A DNA stretch of 43,210 nt from Flavobacteriales bacterium (GTDB lineage: Bacteria > Bacteroidota > Bacteroidia > CAIKAF01), in contig JANWKT010000038.1 of assembly GCA_025451235.1 (NCBI GenBank), forward strand, positions 1-43,210, given 5' to 3'. The notes under the pieces are model-generated. The model was not told the origin of the DNA. It did no database searches and saw only the letters and a program-made list of their open reading frames with translations. Shown in pieces: positions 7,324 through 16,143 of this stretch. The position numbers and the translations under genes were made by a program. Within the stretch, counting starts at the first letter, position 1; each line of letters begins with the position of its first letter.

Positions 7324-8754
7324 ATGATTGATAGAATATTGTCCAAACTAAGCCCTGAAGAATTCGAAGAGTTCCAAAAGGGGAATAGCCCTCTTACCAA
7401 TAGCCGTAAAATATCTGGGTTGATGAGAAAGACCGAAGGACTTATATCAAGGGATGAAATTTTCAAAAGAGTCTTTAAAAAGAAAAGGACTCTTGAAAAT
7501 GATCATTTGTTGAGGAATGAGATAAGTATTGTGAAAAGAAAACTGGAAAATTTTATCATCCACCAATCAACCACAGATATCCCAACTTATACAAAATATT
7601 TTCGACCTTACGTAATGGCTCAATGGTGTATAAAAAGGAACCTTGTAAAAGAATCCGAAAAATATATTGGGGAAGCTTTGGTATTGGCTAAGAAAGGCGG
7701 GGCATACAAAGGATTACTAAGCATCAATAAGATCTTGTTTCAAATAACCCAATATAGTAAAAGTGATTATGAGCATAAACTGGCATTATTACAATCGGTT
7801 GCTGATGACCACATGGACTATTTAAAAGAGTTTGTAGCAGAGGAAGTAAGATATGCCGATTTTATAAGATCAGGAGCATATAAGCTGGCTGAAAATCTTC
7901 GTAAGACTACCTATAGTTTTAAACATTCGGGTTCTTTTACCCATCAATTAAGCAGCAGTAGAAGTCGGTTATCTGAATTTTATTTTTATAAGTCTCAGGC
8001 ATATCGCAATACCGGACTGAAAGCTGTAGAACTATTGGAAAAAGCCTTGGCTTGCATTGATGAGGAACTCGAAATGTACAATAAGGATGAAGAAGTATTG
8101 TCGTGCATGTCAGCCGCCGCGATGGAATATGCTATGGCTGGAGAATTTCAAAAGTCGGTCGTTTCTTTCGAAAAAATACTAGTGCATAAGGGTTTCAAAT
8201 ATTTTCCGGCTCAACATTCTGTTTTATTTAATTATTGTACGACCTTACTCAAGGTTCGGGAATACGAAAAAGCATTGAAGTACCTGGAAGAACTGGAGAA
8301 ATTGGAGATGGAACCCATTGTTGCAGAACGGATTTATACCATGAAATGTAATTGCTATATTTTTATGGAGAATGATAAGGAACTCAAGAAAATATTACCC
8401 ACCAACCTACAGTCGTTTGATATTTCGGTAAGAGTTTACTATAGGTTTCTCTACCTCATCTATTACCTGATTAAAAAAGAGGATGAAATAGCAGAAAGAG
8501 AATTGGTAAATATTAAAAAAATGAAAGATTTTGACCGAACAGATTATTTGCCATTGGCCCGAATATTTGAGAAATACATTTCAACTATGAATGCCATCCG
8601 TTTCAACGAAAAGGATAAAGAAAAAAAGAAGCGGGAACTACAATCAGAGTTGAGGATATTTAAAGATATGTATTCACCATCCAGTCAACTATTACCCGGA
8701 ATGTGGATCCTGGAAAAATCACAACTATTGCTAGGGACTAAAGCTGGTTCTTAA
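7324..8754 (+). CDS. TPR-like all-helical protein, function unknown
   Basis: 476 residues with no signal peptide, so probably cytoplasmic. The sequence is Leu/Lys/Glu/Tyr-rich and almost entirely helical. Repeating A-x-x-Y/L-L-E-K-A units (for example AVELLEKAL at about 240, KSVVSFEKIL, YEKALKYLEEL) are typical of TPR-type repeats. The basic N-terminal ~80 residues (KRVFKKKRTLEND) contain a charged helix. No catalytic motif is seen. The gene stands alone behind an AT-rich, dyad-rich promoter. Its stop overlaps the stop of the convergent M1 peptidase gene (shared TTAA). A scaffold or regulatory role is possible but not shown. Confidence 0.75.
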   Translation: MIDRILSKLSPEEFEEFQKGNSPLTNSRKISGLMRKTEGLISRDEIFKRVFKKKRTLENDHLLRNEISIVKRKLENFIIHQSTTDIPTYTKYFRPYVMAQWCIKRNLVKESEKYIGEALVLAKKGGAYKGLLSINKILFQITQYSKSDYEHKLALLQSVADDHMDYLKEFVAEEVRYADFIRSGAYKLAENLRKTTYSFKHSGSFTHQLSSSRSRLSEFYFYKSQAYRNTGLKAVELLEKALACIDEELEMYNKDEEVLSCMSAAAMEYAMAGEFQKSVVSFEKILVHKGFKYFPAQHSVLFNYCTTLLKVREYEKALKYLEELEKLEMEPIVAERIYTMKCNCYIFMENDKELKKILPTNLQSFDISVRVYYRFLYLIYYLIKKEDEIAERELVNIKKMKDFDRTDYLPLARIFEKYISTMNAIRFNEKDKEKKKRELQSELRIFKDMYSPSSQLLPGMWILEKSQLLLGTKAGS

Positions 8755-10577
8755 TTCATTGGAATAAACGTATTATTCCCCGGCTTAATATCAGGAATAA
8801 AATTATCCGTATCAATGCTGATATTAGACACCATTGGTTTTTTAATGTCTTTTACCAATACCCTGTATTTCTTTTCCGCACCCGACCAATAAGGTAAGGT
8901 GGTTGTTTTTCTTAAGAAATTTGTTTTGGGATTGTTGGTCAGATCCAATGGAATATAAAAGTATTTTTTTGATCCATCTTTCATATTCACCGTAAATTCT
9001 ACAGGTATGGGAAGTCCGTTGCTGCTAAAAACGATGAAGGCATCATTTCCCTTGAAAGTTACACTATCTATGCCCAGGTCAATGGTATTGGTGGTATTTA
9101 ACCAATAATTCTGGAACCAGGTAAGTTCCATTCCACTAACATCTTCAAAATTCTTTACAAAATCATTCGGTTCAGGATGTTTGAATTTCCAATTCTTATA
9201 ATAGTTATGAAATCCTATGCGCATCAGACTATCCCCAATCATATAACGAATCAGCTCGGGGAATAATTGACCTTTGAAATACGCTCCATTATAATAGTTC
9301 CAATCCGTCGAATAAAAATTGGCGGAGGTAGATATAGGCTCTTCATTATTCATGGCTCGGATATATTTATAGTTCTGGGTCGGTTCTATCGCAAAGTTAT
9401 CTTTGGATTTGTTGACCACGTTGGCTAGCCGTACCTCAGCATAAGAGGTTAAACCCTCATCCATCCAGTGGTGGAGATTTTCATCAGTTCCATAAATTCC
9501 GTAAAAAAAGTTGTGGATGAACTCATGGCAGGCAGTATTGAAAAAATCACTGCGACCGGCCTCCAACATAGTGCACATCGGATATTCCATATAACCTTCT
9601 CCAGCTTGGATAAAAGAAAACTGCTGGTAAGGGTAAATGCCAAATTCCTTTTTGCACACTGCATAAGCATCTGCCCAGAATAACATCAAGGTGGTCCAGG
9701 CTGGTTTAAATTCTTCGGTATCATGATAGAAAAAATGAAAATCAACCCCATCAACGGTCGACACAGCATGTACCCATTCTTTTTCTGCAGCCCAGGCAAA
9801 ATCGTGTACATTTTCCGCTAAAAACTGCCAGGTAGTTAAATCATTTTTATCAATATCGGCTTTGCCGGTTGTGCTTTCCCATCCTTTATTCTTGTATTTT
9901 TTATTTTGAAGAACACCAGTACCTGCCACTACCAGGTCTTTATTGCAAGTAATGGAAACATCGTATTTGCCAAAAGTGCCGGCAAACTCCTTGCCTAAAT
10001 ATTGATCAGTATGCCAGCCTTGTTTATCGTACCTGCAGATCTTGGGGTACCATTGAGTGATGGTAAAATCTGTTCCGGCTGTATTGTTTTTCCCCGCCCT
10101 GTTTAGGCAAGCTGGGATCAAGGACTCAAACTCTATTTCTACTTGAGCGCTGGTATTTGGTTTGACCGATTCGGTGAGTTTAATCTGTGCAATGGATTCT
10201 AAAATAGTAGGGGTATAACTGGTACCATTTACTTTGATCGAAAGGATCTTTATATATCCTTCATCTTTTTTAGTGACCTTCGAAAGCTTATCGATCCATT
10301 CCTCATCCCCACTTTCGATGGCATGTTGAAAGGCGTGGCTACCGATTTTAAAAGCATTCCAATAAGTATGGAAGTAGAGCTCTTTTAACTCATCCGGCGA
10401 ATTATTATGATAAGTAAGTTTTTCTTTTCCTAAAAGGAAGCCTTTTTTATCATCCAGCGATGCCTGGATAGTATATTCTACTTTTTGTTGCCAATATCCT
10501 CCCTGTGAAAATAGGGATGGTGCAAATAAAGAAAGGGTAAGGAAAAAAAGGCAGGTTAAAGTGATCTTTTTACTCAT
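8751..10577 (-). CDS. M1 family zinc metallopeptidase (gluzincin), secreted
   Basis: 608 residues with a Sec signal peptide (cleavage near LFSQG). The M1 domain shows the exopeptidase motif GYMEY (M1 families: GxMEN/GxMEY) followed by HEFIH, and a second zinc ligand Glu exactly 18 residues after the HExxH, inside HHWMDEGLTSYAE. The N-terminal region is the beta-saddle domain typical of M1 enzymes and the C-terminal part is beta-rich. There is no T9SS sorting domain, so a periplasmic location is likely. The probable substrates are exported peptides. A TATATTTA box (10606-10599, minus) lies 21 nt upstream of the ATG. The stop overlaps the convergent gene by 4 bp. Confidence 0.9.
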   Translation of the reverse strand: MSKKITLTCLFFLTLSLFAPSLFSQGGYWQQKVEYTIQASLDDKKGFLLGKEKLTYHNNSPDELKELYFHTYWNAFKIGSHAFQHAIESGDEEWIDKLSKVTKKDEGYIKILSIKVNGTSYTPTILESIAQIKLTESVKPNTSAQVEIEFESLIPACLNRAGKNNTAGTDFTITQWYPKICRYDKQGWHTDQYLGKEFAGTFGKYDVSITCNKDLVVAGTGVLQNKKYKNKGWESTTGKADIDKNDLTTWQFLAENVHDFAWAAEKEWVHAVSTVDGVDFHFFYHDTEEFKPAWTTLMLFWADAYAVCKKEFGIYPYQQFSFIQAGEGYMEYPMCTMLEAGRSDFFNTACHEFIHNFFYGIYGTDENLHHWMDEGLTSYAEVRLANVVNKSKDNFAIEPTQNYKYIRAMNNEEPISTSANFYSTDWNYYNGAYFKGQLFPELIRYMIGDSLMRIGFHNYYKNWKFKHPEPNDFVKNFEDVSGMELTWFQNYWLNTTNTIDLGIDSVTFKGNDAFIVFSSNGLPIPVEFTVNMKDGSKKYFYIPLDLTNNPKTNFLRKTTTLPYWSGAEKKYRVLVKDIKKPMVSNISIDTDNFIPDIKPGNNTFIPMN

Positions 10578-10598
10578 AGAGTTATTATTTTAATATGG

Positions 10599-10606
10599 TA
10601 AATATA
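10599..10606 (-). promoter_or_regulatory. Near-consensus -7 box for the M1 peptidase gene
   Basis: The minus strand reads TATATTTA, seven of eight matches to TAnnTTTG, 21 nt upstream of the start codon. The same TATATTTA variant occurs before the second and fourth copper-monooxygenase genes. Confidence 0.4.
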
Positions 10607-10686
10607 ACGGTTTTTTGCCAAGGTTATTTTCTACCGGTTGGCCATGTCCAACTGGTGTAAGCTGGGTGGGCCGATAAAAAAACTTA

Positions 10687-11787
10687 TTAAACGTTAAACC
10701 TGAAGTGCATCACATCCCCATCTTTTACGATGTATTCTTTTCCTTCTACCCGCATTTTACCGGCTTCTTTTACTGCTTGCTCCGAACCCAAGGTGATATA
10801 ATCATCATATCCGATCACTTCAGCTCTGATAAATCCTTTTTCAAAATCAGTATGGATCACACCTGCAGCTTGAGGTGCTGTCATTCCTTTTTCAATGGTC
10901 CAGGCACGTACTTCTTTTACCCCTGCCGTGAAATAGGTTTGAAGGTTCAGGATCCTATATGCAGCGCGTATCAGCTGACTTACGCCAGCCTCCTTTAATC
11001 CCAGGTCTTCCAGGAACATTTTTCTTTCTTCATACGTTTCCAGTTGGGCAATGTCTGCTTCGATTCCAACCGCAATAACTAACACTTCTGCGCCTTCATT
11101 TTTTACCGACTCTTTGATGGCTTCAGAAAATTGATTTCCACTTACTGCTGATTTCTCATCTACATTGCAAACATAAATAATGGGTTTGGAAGTAAGCAAT
11201 CCCAATTCCCTCACCGACTCCCAATCTTCTATCGAAAAATCGGCTGTCCTCGCGGATTGTCCTTGAAGCAGGATTTTTTTCAGTATGCTAAAGTTTTCAA
11301 ATTTCTTTTTGGCCTCTTTATCTGCGCCTACTTTAGCCATTTTCTCCACCTTGCCGATCCCTTTTTCAACCGCTTCCAGGTCTTTTAATTGTAATTCTAT
11401 ATCAATGATCTCTTTATCCCGAATAGGATTTACCGAACCTTCTACATGCACAATGTTCTCATCTTCAAAGCATCTCAATACATGGATAATGGCGTGACAT
11501 TCACGGATATTTCCCAAAAATTGGTTACCCAATCCTTCTCCCTTACTTGCCCCTTTCACCAATCCTGCAATATCTACAATTTCTACTGTTGTAGGTAAAA
11601 TGTTTTGTGGCTTTACCAGATCCGCCAGTTTGTTCAAACGTTCATCAGGCACCACGATGGTCCCTAAGTTTGGTTCTATGGTACAAAAAGGGAAATTAGC
11701 TGCCTGAGCTTTTGCATTGGACAAGCAATTGAATAAGGTGGATTTGCCTACATTGGGAAGACCAACAATACCACATTTTAGCGCCAT
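10687..11787 (-). CDS. ychF: Ribosome-associated ATPase YchF (Obg-related)
   Basis: Conserved TRAFAC-class P-loop NTPase that binds ribosomes and prefers ATP to GTP. The 366 residues are close to the usual ~363. The G1 loop is GLPNVGKS (9-16), G3 is DIAGL, and the specificity loop reads NVDE instead of NKxD, the hallmark of ATP preference. A coiled-coil segment (about 120-200) and a C-terminal TGS domain end with the typical [24 protein letters not shown] near-match to the -7 box lies at 11822-11815 on the minus strand. It is flanked by the M1 peptidase and a small secreted protein with no functional link visible. Confidence 0.96.
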   Translation of the reverse strand: MALKCGIVGLPNVGKSTLFNCLSNAKAQAANFPFCTIEPNLGTIVVPDERLNKLADLVKPQNILPTTVEIVDIAGLVKGASKGEGLGNQFLGNIRECHAIIHVLRCFEDENIVHVEGSVNPIRDKEIIDIELQLKDLEAVEKGIGKVEKMAKVGADKEAKKKFENFSILKKILLQGQSARTADFSIEDWESVRELGLLTSKPIIYVCNVDEKSAVSGNQFSEAIKESVKNEGAEVLVIAVGIEADIAQLETYEERKMFLEDLGLKEAGVSQLIRAAYRILNLQTYFTAGVKEVRAWTIEKGMTAPQAAGVIHTDFEKGFIRAEVIGYDDYITLGSEQAVKEAGKMRVEGKEYIVKDGDVMHFRFNV

Positions 11788-11826
11788 GATTTATTTATTT
11801 GCCGCGAAGATAGTGATTTTAGGGGA

Positions 11827-12315
11827 TTAAAATATGATATACACTTCGTATTCCTTGCCCGTATGTGTCACGAAAAGCTCAATATTCGTCCAGCTGGATT
11901 GATTATGGATCATGAATACAAAAGTGAATTCCCTTCCTTCCATTTTTTCTTTATCTGTTTTATCTATCCCGTAGGTAAAACAGTCTTTCAGTTCTTTTTT
12001 TACAAATTCCGCATAAGCAATGGCCGAATCTTTGTTTTCGAGCTGGGTTACCAGCACTTCTCCCCATGATTTTTTTTTGCCTGGTTCAAACTCATATTCT
12101 TTAATACAAACTTTTTGTGCCCAGGCAAGATTAATATGATATTTATACTCGGTCATTCCGGTATACTCATTATACCCGATCTTGTCGGTTTTATCATCCT
12201 TATGAAACGCCAAGGCATCATCCAGCATGATTTTCAAGTCAGCACATGGGATATCGGTCTGAGCAAAAAGGGACGAAAAAATGAGCATAGATAAAACCAG
12301 CGAAAGTTTCTTCAT
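11827..12315 (-). CDS. Small secreted protein, function unknown
   Basis: 162 residues from ATG 12315, starting MKKLSLVLSMLIFSSLFAQ (Sec signal, cleavage before Q). The frame is open eight codons further upstream to 12339, but the extension spoils the signal peptide, and an exact -7 box lies at 12344-12337, so 12315 is preferred. The mature part has two cysteines (CADLK and VCIKEYE), plus a third in LKDCFTY, and mixed alpha/beta character. I do not recognise a family. It lies downstream of the M16 peptidase pair but is separated from it by a terminator. Confidence 0.75.
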   Translation of the reverse strand: MKKLSLVLSMLIFSSLFAQTDIPCADLKIMLDDALAFHKDDKTDKIGYNEYTGMTEYKYHINLAWAQKVCIKEYEFEPGKKKSWGEVLVTQLENKDSAIAYAEFVKKELKDCFTYGIDKTDKEKMEGREFTFVFMIHNQSSWTNIELFVTHTGKEYEVYIIF

Positions 12316-12336
12316 GTTGCGGACATTGGTTAATAG

Positions 12337-12344
12337 CAAATATA
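12337..12344 (-). promoter_or_regulatory. TAnnTTTG -7 promoter box for the gene at 12315
   Basis: The minus strand reads TATATTTG, an exact match, 21 nt before the ATG at 12315 and directly after the terminator of the M16 operon. Confidence 0.55.
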
Positions 12345-12345
12345 C

Positions 12346-12375
12346 AAAAACCCTGCCTAAGTGCTAAAGGCAGGG
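12346..12375 (-). terminator. Intrinsic terminator of the M16 peptidase operon
   Basis: On the minus strand CCCTGCC and GGCAGGG form a perfect 7-bp stem around an 11-nt loop, followed by TTTTTG. It lies 23 bp downstream of the second M16 gene. Confidence 0.85.
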
Positions 12376-12397
12376 CTTACTGATATCATCTGATTGA

Positions 12398-14458
12398 TTA
12401 TTTGATCGTGAAGATCTCGTCTTTTACTCCGGTGTTCACTTCTATTTTATCAATGATCAGATCACCAAAGGAGGATTTGATATAATAAGGCATCATGACC
12501 CCATTTACGGGCCTATAATCGCTAAAAGAAGTAATTTCTTCTTTTGAACCTTCATCCGTTACTTCAATGGTAGCGGTACGGATCTTTAAATTGGTCTTCG
12601 TGCTATACCAGGCATACCCTTTTTTGCCACTTGGATAGGTCAGCTCAACTTTGTAGGCATCCTTCCCTTCTATTAAATCCACACCCAGCAACGTTGCCTG
12701 GATGCCTGATGCTGTTAGGTCCATTTCATAAGCAAACATGGCATCGGCATTCGCATCTTTGATCATTTTCTCATCATAATTAACAGTGCCGTTCAATCCT
12801 TGCGATCTGCCTGCGGTTCCGTTGAAAATAATTTCCTGAGAGCCATAAGCGGGAACTGTGATCAACACATATGATTTGTTAGGATATTTATTGATCTGTT
12901 TATAGTCAAGCGCACCAAACGGGCTATTGATCTTACCTGTACCTGTTGCATCCTTTATTTTGGAGATCGCATCTTTTCCTCCAATAGAAGTAATATAACT
13001 ATCCATAACAGTCTGAACAGTCACACCCGAAGGGGCTGATTTTAATTCGGCTGCAGGATATCCGAATGGATCCAGGAAAGTAATTTTCTTATCTGTATCA
13101 TATTTCAGGATCTTCTTTTCGATCTTGGCCCTGTCGCCTACAATTACAATATGGTAATTAAATGGAAGAATGTATTTGGCTGCAGCCGCATTTACATCTT
13201 CTAGTGTAACTGCATTTAAATTGGTAAGATAATTCTCATAATAATCTTTAGGCAGTTTATACATATCAATGTTAATGGCGAAACGAGCCACCGTTTGCGG
13301 ATCTTCCAGGCCAATGGCAAAAGACCCTGTCAACTCATTTTTGGCTGATTGCAATTCATCCGCTGTAACACCACCCGTGGCTATTTTATTGAACTCCGAA
13401 ATAAATTGGAAAATGGCACTGTCAGTTACTTCCGTTCTTACATCGGCAGAAGCGGTAAACTGCCCCACATTTTCGTCAGCGCTAATGGAGCTGTACGCCC
13501 CATAAGTATATCCATGTTTTTCTCTCAGGTTCATGAACAACCTGCCGGTTGCACCTCCACCAAGAACATTGTTCAACAAACGTAATTTTAGAAAATCCGG
13601 ACCACCTACGGTATTTTGTACCGGATAAACGAAGCGAAGTGTTGATTGTTGGCTACCTGGTCGGTCATTCATTGTAATTTCAGGATTTGAAGGTGGTATT
13701 GGATTGGTCAGTTTTATTTTGGTAGGAGTTCCTTTGGCCCATTCCCCAAAATATTTTTCTATCAAAGGCTGCGCTTCGGCTTTCGTAATATCACCTACAA
13801 TAGCCAGATAAGAAATATTGGGCATGAAAGTTTTTGCATAATAATCTTTCACATCCTGTAGCTTGATATTTGCCAATGTGCTATCGGTTTCAATATCACC
13901 ATACGGGTGGTTTTTACCATATACTGCTTTGGAAGTTAAATTGCCTGCAATGGCACCTGCATCTGTTTTATTCGATTCCAGCGCATCTTTGCTCCGGTTA
14001 ATTACTTTATCGAATTCCTCCTGCGGAAACGAAGGATGGAGGATGATATCAGCCATTAATTCCAGCAATTTCTCATTGTTCTTTTTTAAAGTGCTGCCAT
14101 AGATCCCTCCGGAATTGGGAAATAAACTGGCTCCGATCATATCTGATTCTTCATCGATCTGAGCTTTTGTACGGGTAGCCGTTCCTCTTCCCAGCATTTC
14201 ACCAAAGGCACTTACATAGCCAGCCTTGTTGCCTTCCAGGGTGGGATCTGCATCTACTACGAGTGTATAGGTAACTTTCGGCAACTTATGGTTTTCAACT
14301 ACGATCACTTTGAGACCATTCTTCAAGGTAAATGATTCGTATTTACCCAAAGTAATCTTTGGTGCAGGTCCCGGAGGAGGAGCCTTGGTCCTGTCAACTT
14401 GTGCATAACCACCTGTAACCAAAAGTGCCAATATTGTTCCGCAAATAATTTTTTTCAT
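12398..14458 (-). CDS. M16-family peptidase-like subunit lacking the zinc motif, with C-terminal extension
   Basis: 686 residues from ATG 14458 (MKKIICGTILALL..., Sec signal ending GYAQ). The upstream in-frame ATG at 14479 would add seven residues before the signal peptide and is not favoured. It has the M16 fold: a first half resembling the insulinase domain and LREKHGYTYGAYSS in the second half. Where active enzymes have HxxEH, it reads AFGEMLG, so it should not bind catalytic zinc. About 200 extra C-terminal residues follow the peptidase part and look like an outer-membrane lipoprotein-sorting-type beta domain (LKIRTATIEV...). It sits 32 bp after the active M16 gene, so it is probably the partner subunit of a heterodimer. 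Confidence 0.88.
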   Translation of the reverse strand: MKKIICGTILALLVTGGYAQVDRTKAPPPGPAPKITLGKYESFTLKNGLKVIVVENHKLPKVTYTLVVDADPTLEGNKAGYVSAFGEMLGRGTATRTKAQIDEESDMIGASLFPNSGGIYGSTLKKNNEKLLELMADIILHPSFPQEEFDKVINRSKDALESNKTDAGAIAGNLTSKAVYGKNHPYGDIETDSTLANIKLQDVKDYYAKTFMPNISYLAIVGDITKAEAQPLIEKYFGEWAKGTPTKIKLTNPIPPSNPEITMNDRPGSQQSTLRFVYPVQNTVGGPDFLKLRLLNNVLGGGATGRLFMNLREKHGYTYGAYSSISADENVGQFTASADVRTEVTDSAIFQFISEFNKIATGGVTADELQSAKNELTGSFAIGLEDPQTVARFAINIDMYKLPKDYYENYLTNLNAVTLEDVNAAAAKYILPFNYHIVIVGDRAKIEKKILKYDTDKKITFLDPFGYPAAELKSAPSGVTVQTVMDSYITSIGGKDAISKIKDATGTGKINSPFGALDYKQINKYPNKSYVLITVPAYGSQEIIFNGTAGRSQGLNGTVNYDEKMIKDANADAMFAYEMDLTASGIQATLLGVDLIEGKDAYKVELTYPSGKKGYAWYSTKTNLKIRTATIEVTDEGSKEEITSFSDYRPVNGVMMPYYIKSSFGDLIIDKIEVNTGVKDEIFTIK

Positions 14459-14490
14459 ATTATATTTATTTAATAACATCTATTATTCGA

Positions 14491-15819
14491 TTATTTTTTT
14501 CCAGGCAGATAAAAAAGAACTACCCTGTTTTCTTTTACCAGATATTGGTTAGCAACCCGCTTGATATCATCTTTGGTAACTTTTAAGTAACTATCAAGCT
14601 CATTGTTCACCAGGCCCGTGTTTTTATGAAACAAATAAGCATTCGATAAGTTGGTAGCAACCCCCTGTACACCTTCGTTAGCACTTACAGATTGACTTTC
14701 CATTTGGTTCCTGATCTTGGTGAATTCGGTTTCGGTGATCAGGTCATTTTTCATTTTATCTACTTCGATCTGCATCAAGCGGTCCATTTCTTTTACATCA
14801 ACGCCAGCGCTTACAATGGACGCTGTAATAAATAATCCTGCATCTTCTAATGCATACGAAAATGAAAATGCTTGCAATGCTTTTTGCTGGTTATCTACCA
14901 ATTCTTTGTTCATTCTTGAGCTGGCTCCCCCGCTTAATACCTGACTCATCATTTGCAAGGCATAATAATCAGGTGAAGTCATCGATGGAATTCTATAGGC
15001 ATAGATCACAGCCGGTAATTGAATAAATTCATCATACACAGAATCTCTTACCTCTTTGGTCATGGCGGGCTCAACACTTGGTGTTGGTCTGGGGATCTGT
15101 TTGGTACCTTTTGGGATATCCTTAAAATATTTATCTATCAATGTTTTGGTGGTAACGATATTGATATCTCCAGTAATCGTTAAAACAGCGTTGTTAGGAA
15201 CATAAAAGGTTTTGTAGAAATCGATGAACTCACTTAAAGCAGCCGCATTTAAATGCTCCATACTGCCAATAGGTGCCCAGCGATATGGATGCACTTTAAA
15301 GGCCCGTACGAAAATTTCGGATACAAACCTTCCATAAGGTTGGTTATCTACCCTTAACCTTTTTTCTTCTTTCACCACTTCCCTTTGGGTATTTACGCCA
15401 ATATCTTCCACTTTGGATTGAAGCATCCTTTCTGATTCGAGCCATAAACCTAATTCAAGTTGATTACTTGGCAGAACTTCATAATAAAAGGTTTGGTCCT
15501 GTGTAGTATAGGCATTGTTATCACCACCGGCGTTACTGATGTATTTGAAGAACTCTCCTCTCTTAATATTGGGAGATCCTTCAAACATCAGGTGCTCAAA
15601 AAAGTGAGCAAAACCCGTTCTTTCCGGATTTTCATTTTTTGAGCCCACGTGATAGTTAACCGTAACGGCTACTAACGGAACGGAATGGTCTTCGTGTAAA
15701 ATAACATGTAACCCATTGTTCATGTCATATTCTTCGAATTTGATTTGCGGACTTTGAGCCAATATTCCTGCAATGGAAATAGGTCCTAAAAGTCCGGCAA
15801 CTAAAAGATTTTTATTCAT
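14491..15819 (-). CDS. M16 family zinc metallopeptidase, active subunit, secreted
   Basis: 442 residues from ATG 15819 (MNKNLLVAGLLGP..., signal peptide ending ILAQ). The frame is open to 15870, but that extension contains the promoter box and precedes the natural signal peptide. The inverted zinc motif is H72-F-F-E75-H76, with the distal ligand Glu about 75 residues later in REVVKEEKR. DNNAYTTQD and the FEGSPN loop are also typical of M16. The second half carries the usual non-catalytic M16 domain. Bacterial M16B enzymes often work as a heterodimer of an active and an inactive chain, encoded side by side as here. Confidence 0.92.
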   Translation of the reverse strand: MNKNLLVAGLLGPISIAGILAQSPQIKFEEYDMNNGLHVILHEDHSVPLVAVTVNYHVGSKNENPERTGFAHFFEHLMFEGSPNIKRGEFFKYISNAGGDNNAYTTQDQTFYYEVLPSNQLELGLWLESERMLQSKVEDIGVNTQREVVKEEKRLRVDNQPYGRFVSEIFVRAFKVHPYRWAPIGSMEHLNAAALSEFIDFYKTFYVPNNAVLTITGDINIVTTKTLIDKYFKDIPKGTKQIPRPTPSVEPAMTKEVRDSVYDEFIQLPAVIYAYRIPSMTSPDYYALQMMSQVLSGGASSRMNKELVDNQQKALQAFSFSYALEDAGLFITASIVSAGVDVKEMDRLMQIEVDKMKNDLITETEFTKIRNQMESQSVSANEGVQGVATNLSNAYLFHKNTGLVNNELDSYLKVTKDDIKRVANQYLVKENRVVLFYLPGKK

Positions 15820-15840
15820 CGATAGATAGTTTAGAAGGAG

Positions 15841-15848
15841 CAAAGTTA
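15841..15848 (-). promoter_or_regulatory. TAnnTTTG -7 promoter box for the M16 operon
   Basis: The minus strand reads TAACTTTG, an exact match, 21 nt upstream of the ATG at 15819. Confidence 0.55.
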
Positions 15849-15910
15849 ATAATGTGCCAAATTTCTCCATATTTATTAAGTATAAAGGTTAAAAATACTG
15901 AAATAAGGTT

Positions 15911-16100
15911 GTAGCCGGTGCAGGTCCCGCCTACTGTCGCGGAGCTTTGCCGGGGGCACTGTCCAAGCTGCCATATACCCAGATCGGGCCGTTTAGCGTT
16001 CCGGCTTATTCCCTAAATGCTTGTTAGGGGACCCTTCCGTATGACCCAGGGTTCCTTTCCTTCCCTGCCTGATGGATGGACCCTACATCCCCCAAATCCT
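15911..16100. repeat. GC-rich, hairpin-rich non-coding island
   Basis: This part of the 324-bp gap between the M16 operon and the YCF48-like gene is much richer in G+C than its surroundings and has no plausible gene. It contains several short perfect hairpins: CCGC/GCGG (15927-15930 / 15939-15942), CCCTAA/TTAGGG (16011-16016 / 16024-16029, 7-nt loop) and GGATG/CATCC (about 16073-16089). I see no similarity to a tRNA, rRNA or IS end. It may be a dispersed intergenic repeat or a structured RNA. Only genome-wide comparison would tell. Confidence 0.5.
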
Positions 16101-16128
16101 GGTTTTTCTTTCTTCAGGATAAATAATG

Positions 16129-16136
16129 TAATTTTG
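16129..16136 (+). promoter_or_regulatory. TAnnTTTG -7 promoter box for the YCF48-like gene
   Basis: TAATTTTG is an exact match ending 7 nt before the ATG at 16144, which would give an almost leaderless mRNA. Confidence 0.45.
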
Positions 16137-16143
16137 AATTTGG

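Noticed and set aside
12316-12339. Longer start (12339) for the small secreted protein
   Set aside because: It would put eight residues in front of a good signal peptide, and the promoter box at 12344-12337 would overlap it.
14459-14479. Longer start for the inactive M16 subunit
   Set aside because: The signal peptide begins at MKKIICG (14458); the extension adds nothing recognisable.
15820-15870. Longer start for the active M16 subunit
   Set aside because: The promoter box at 15848-15841 lies inside it and the normal signal peptide starts at 15819.
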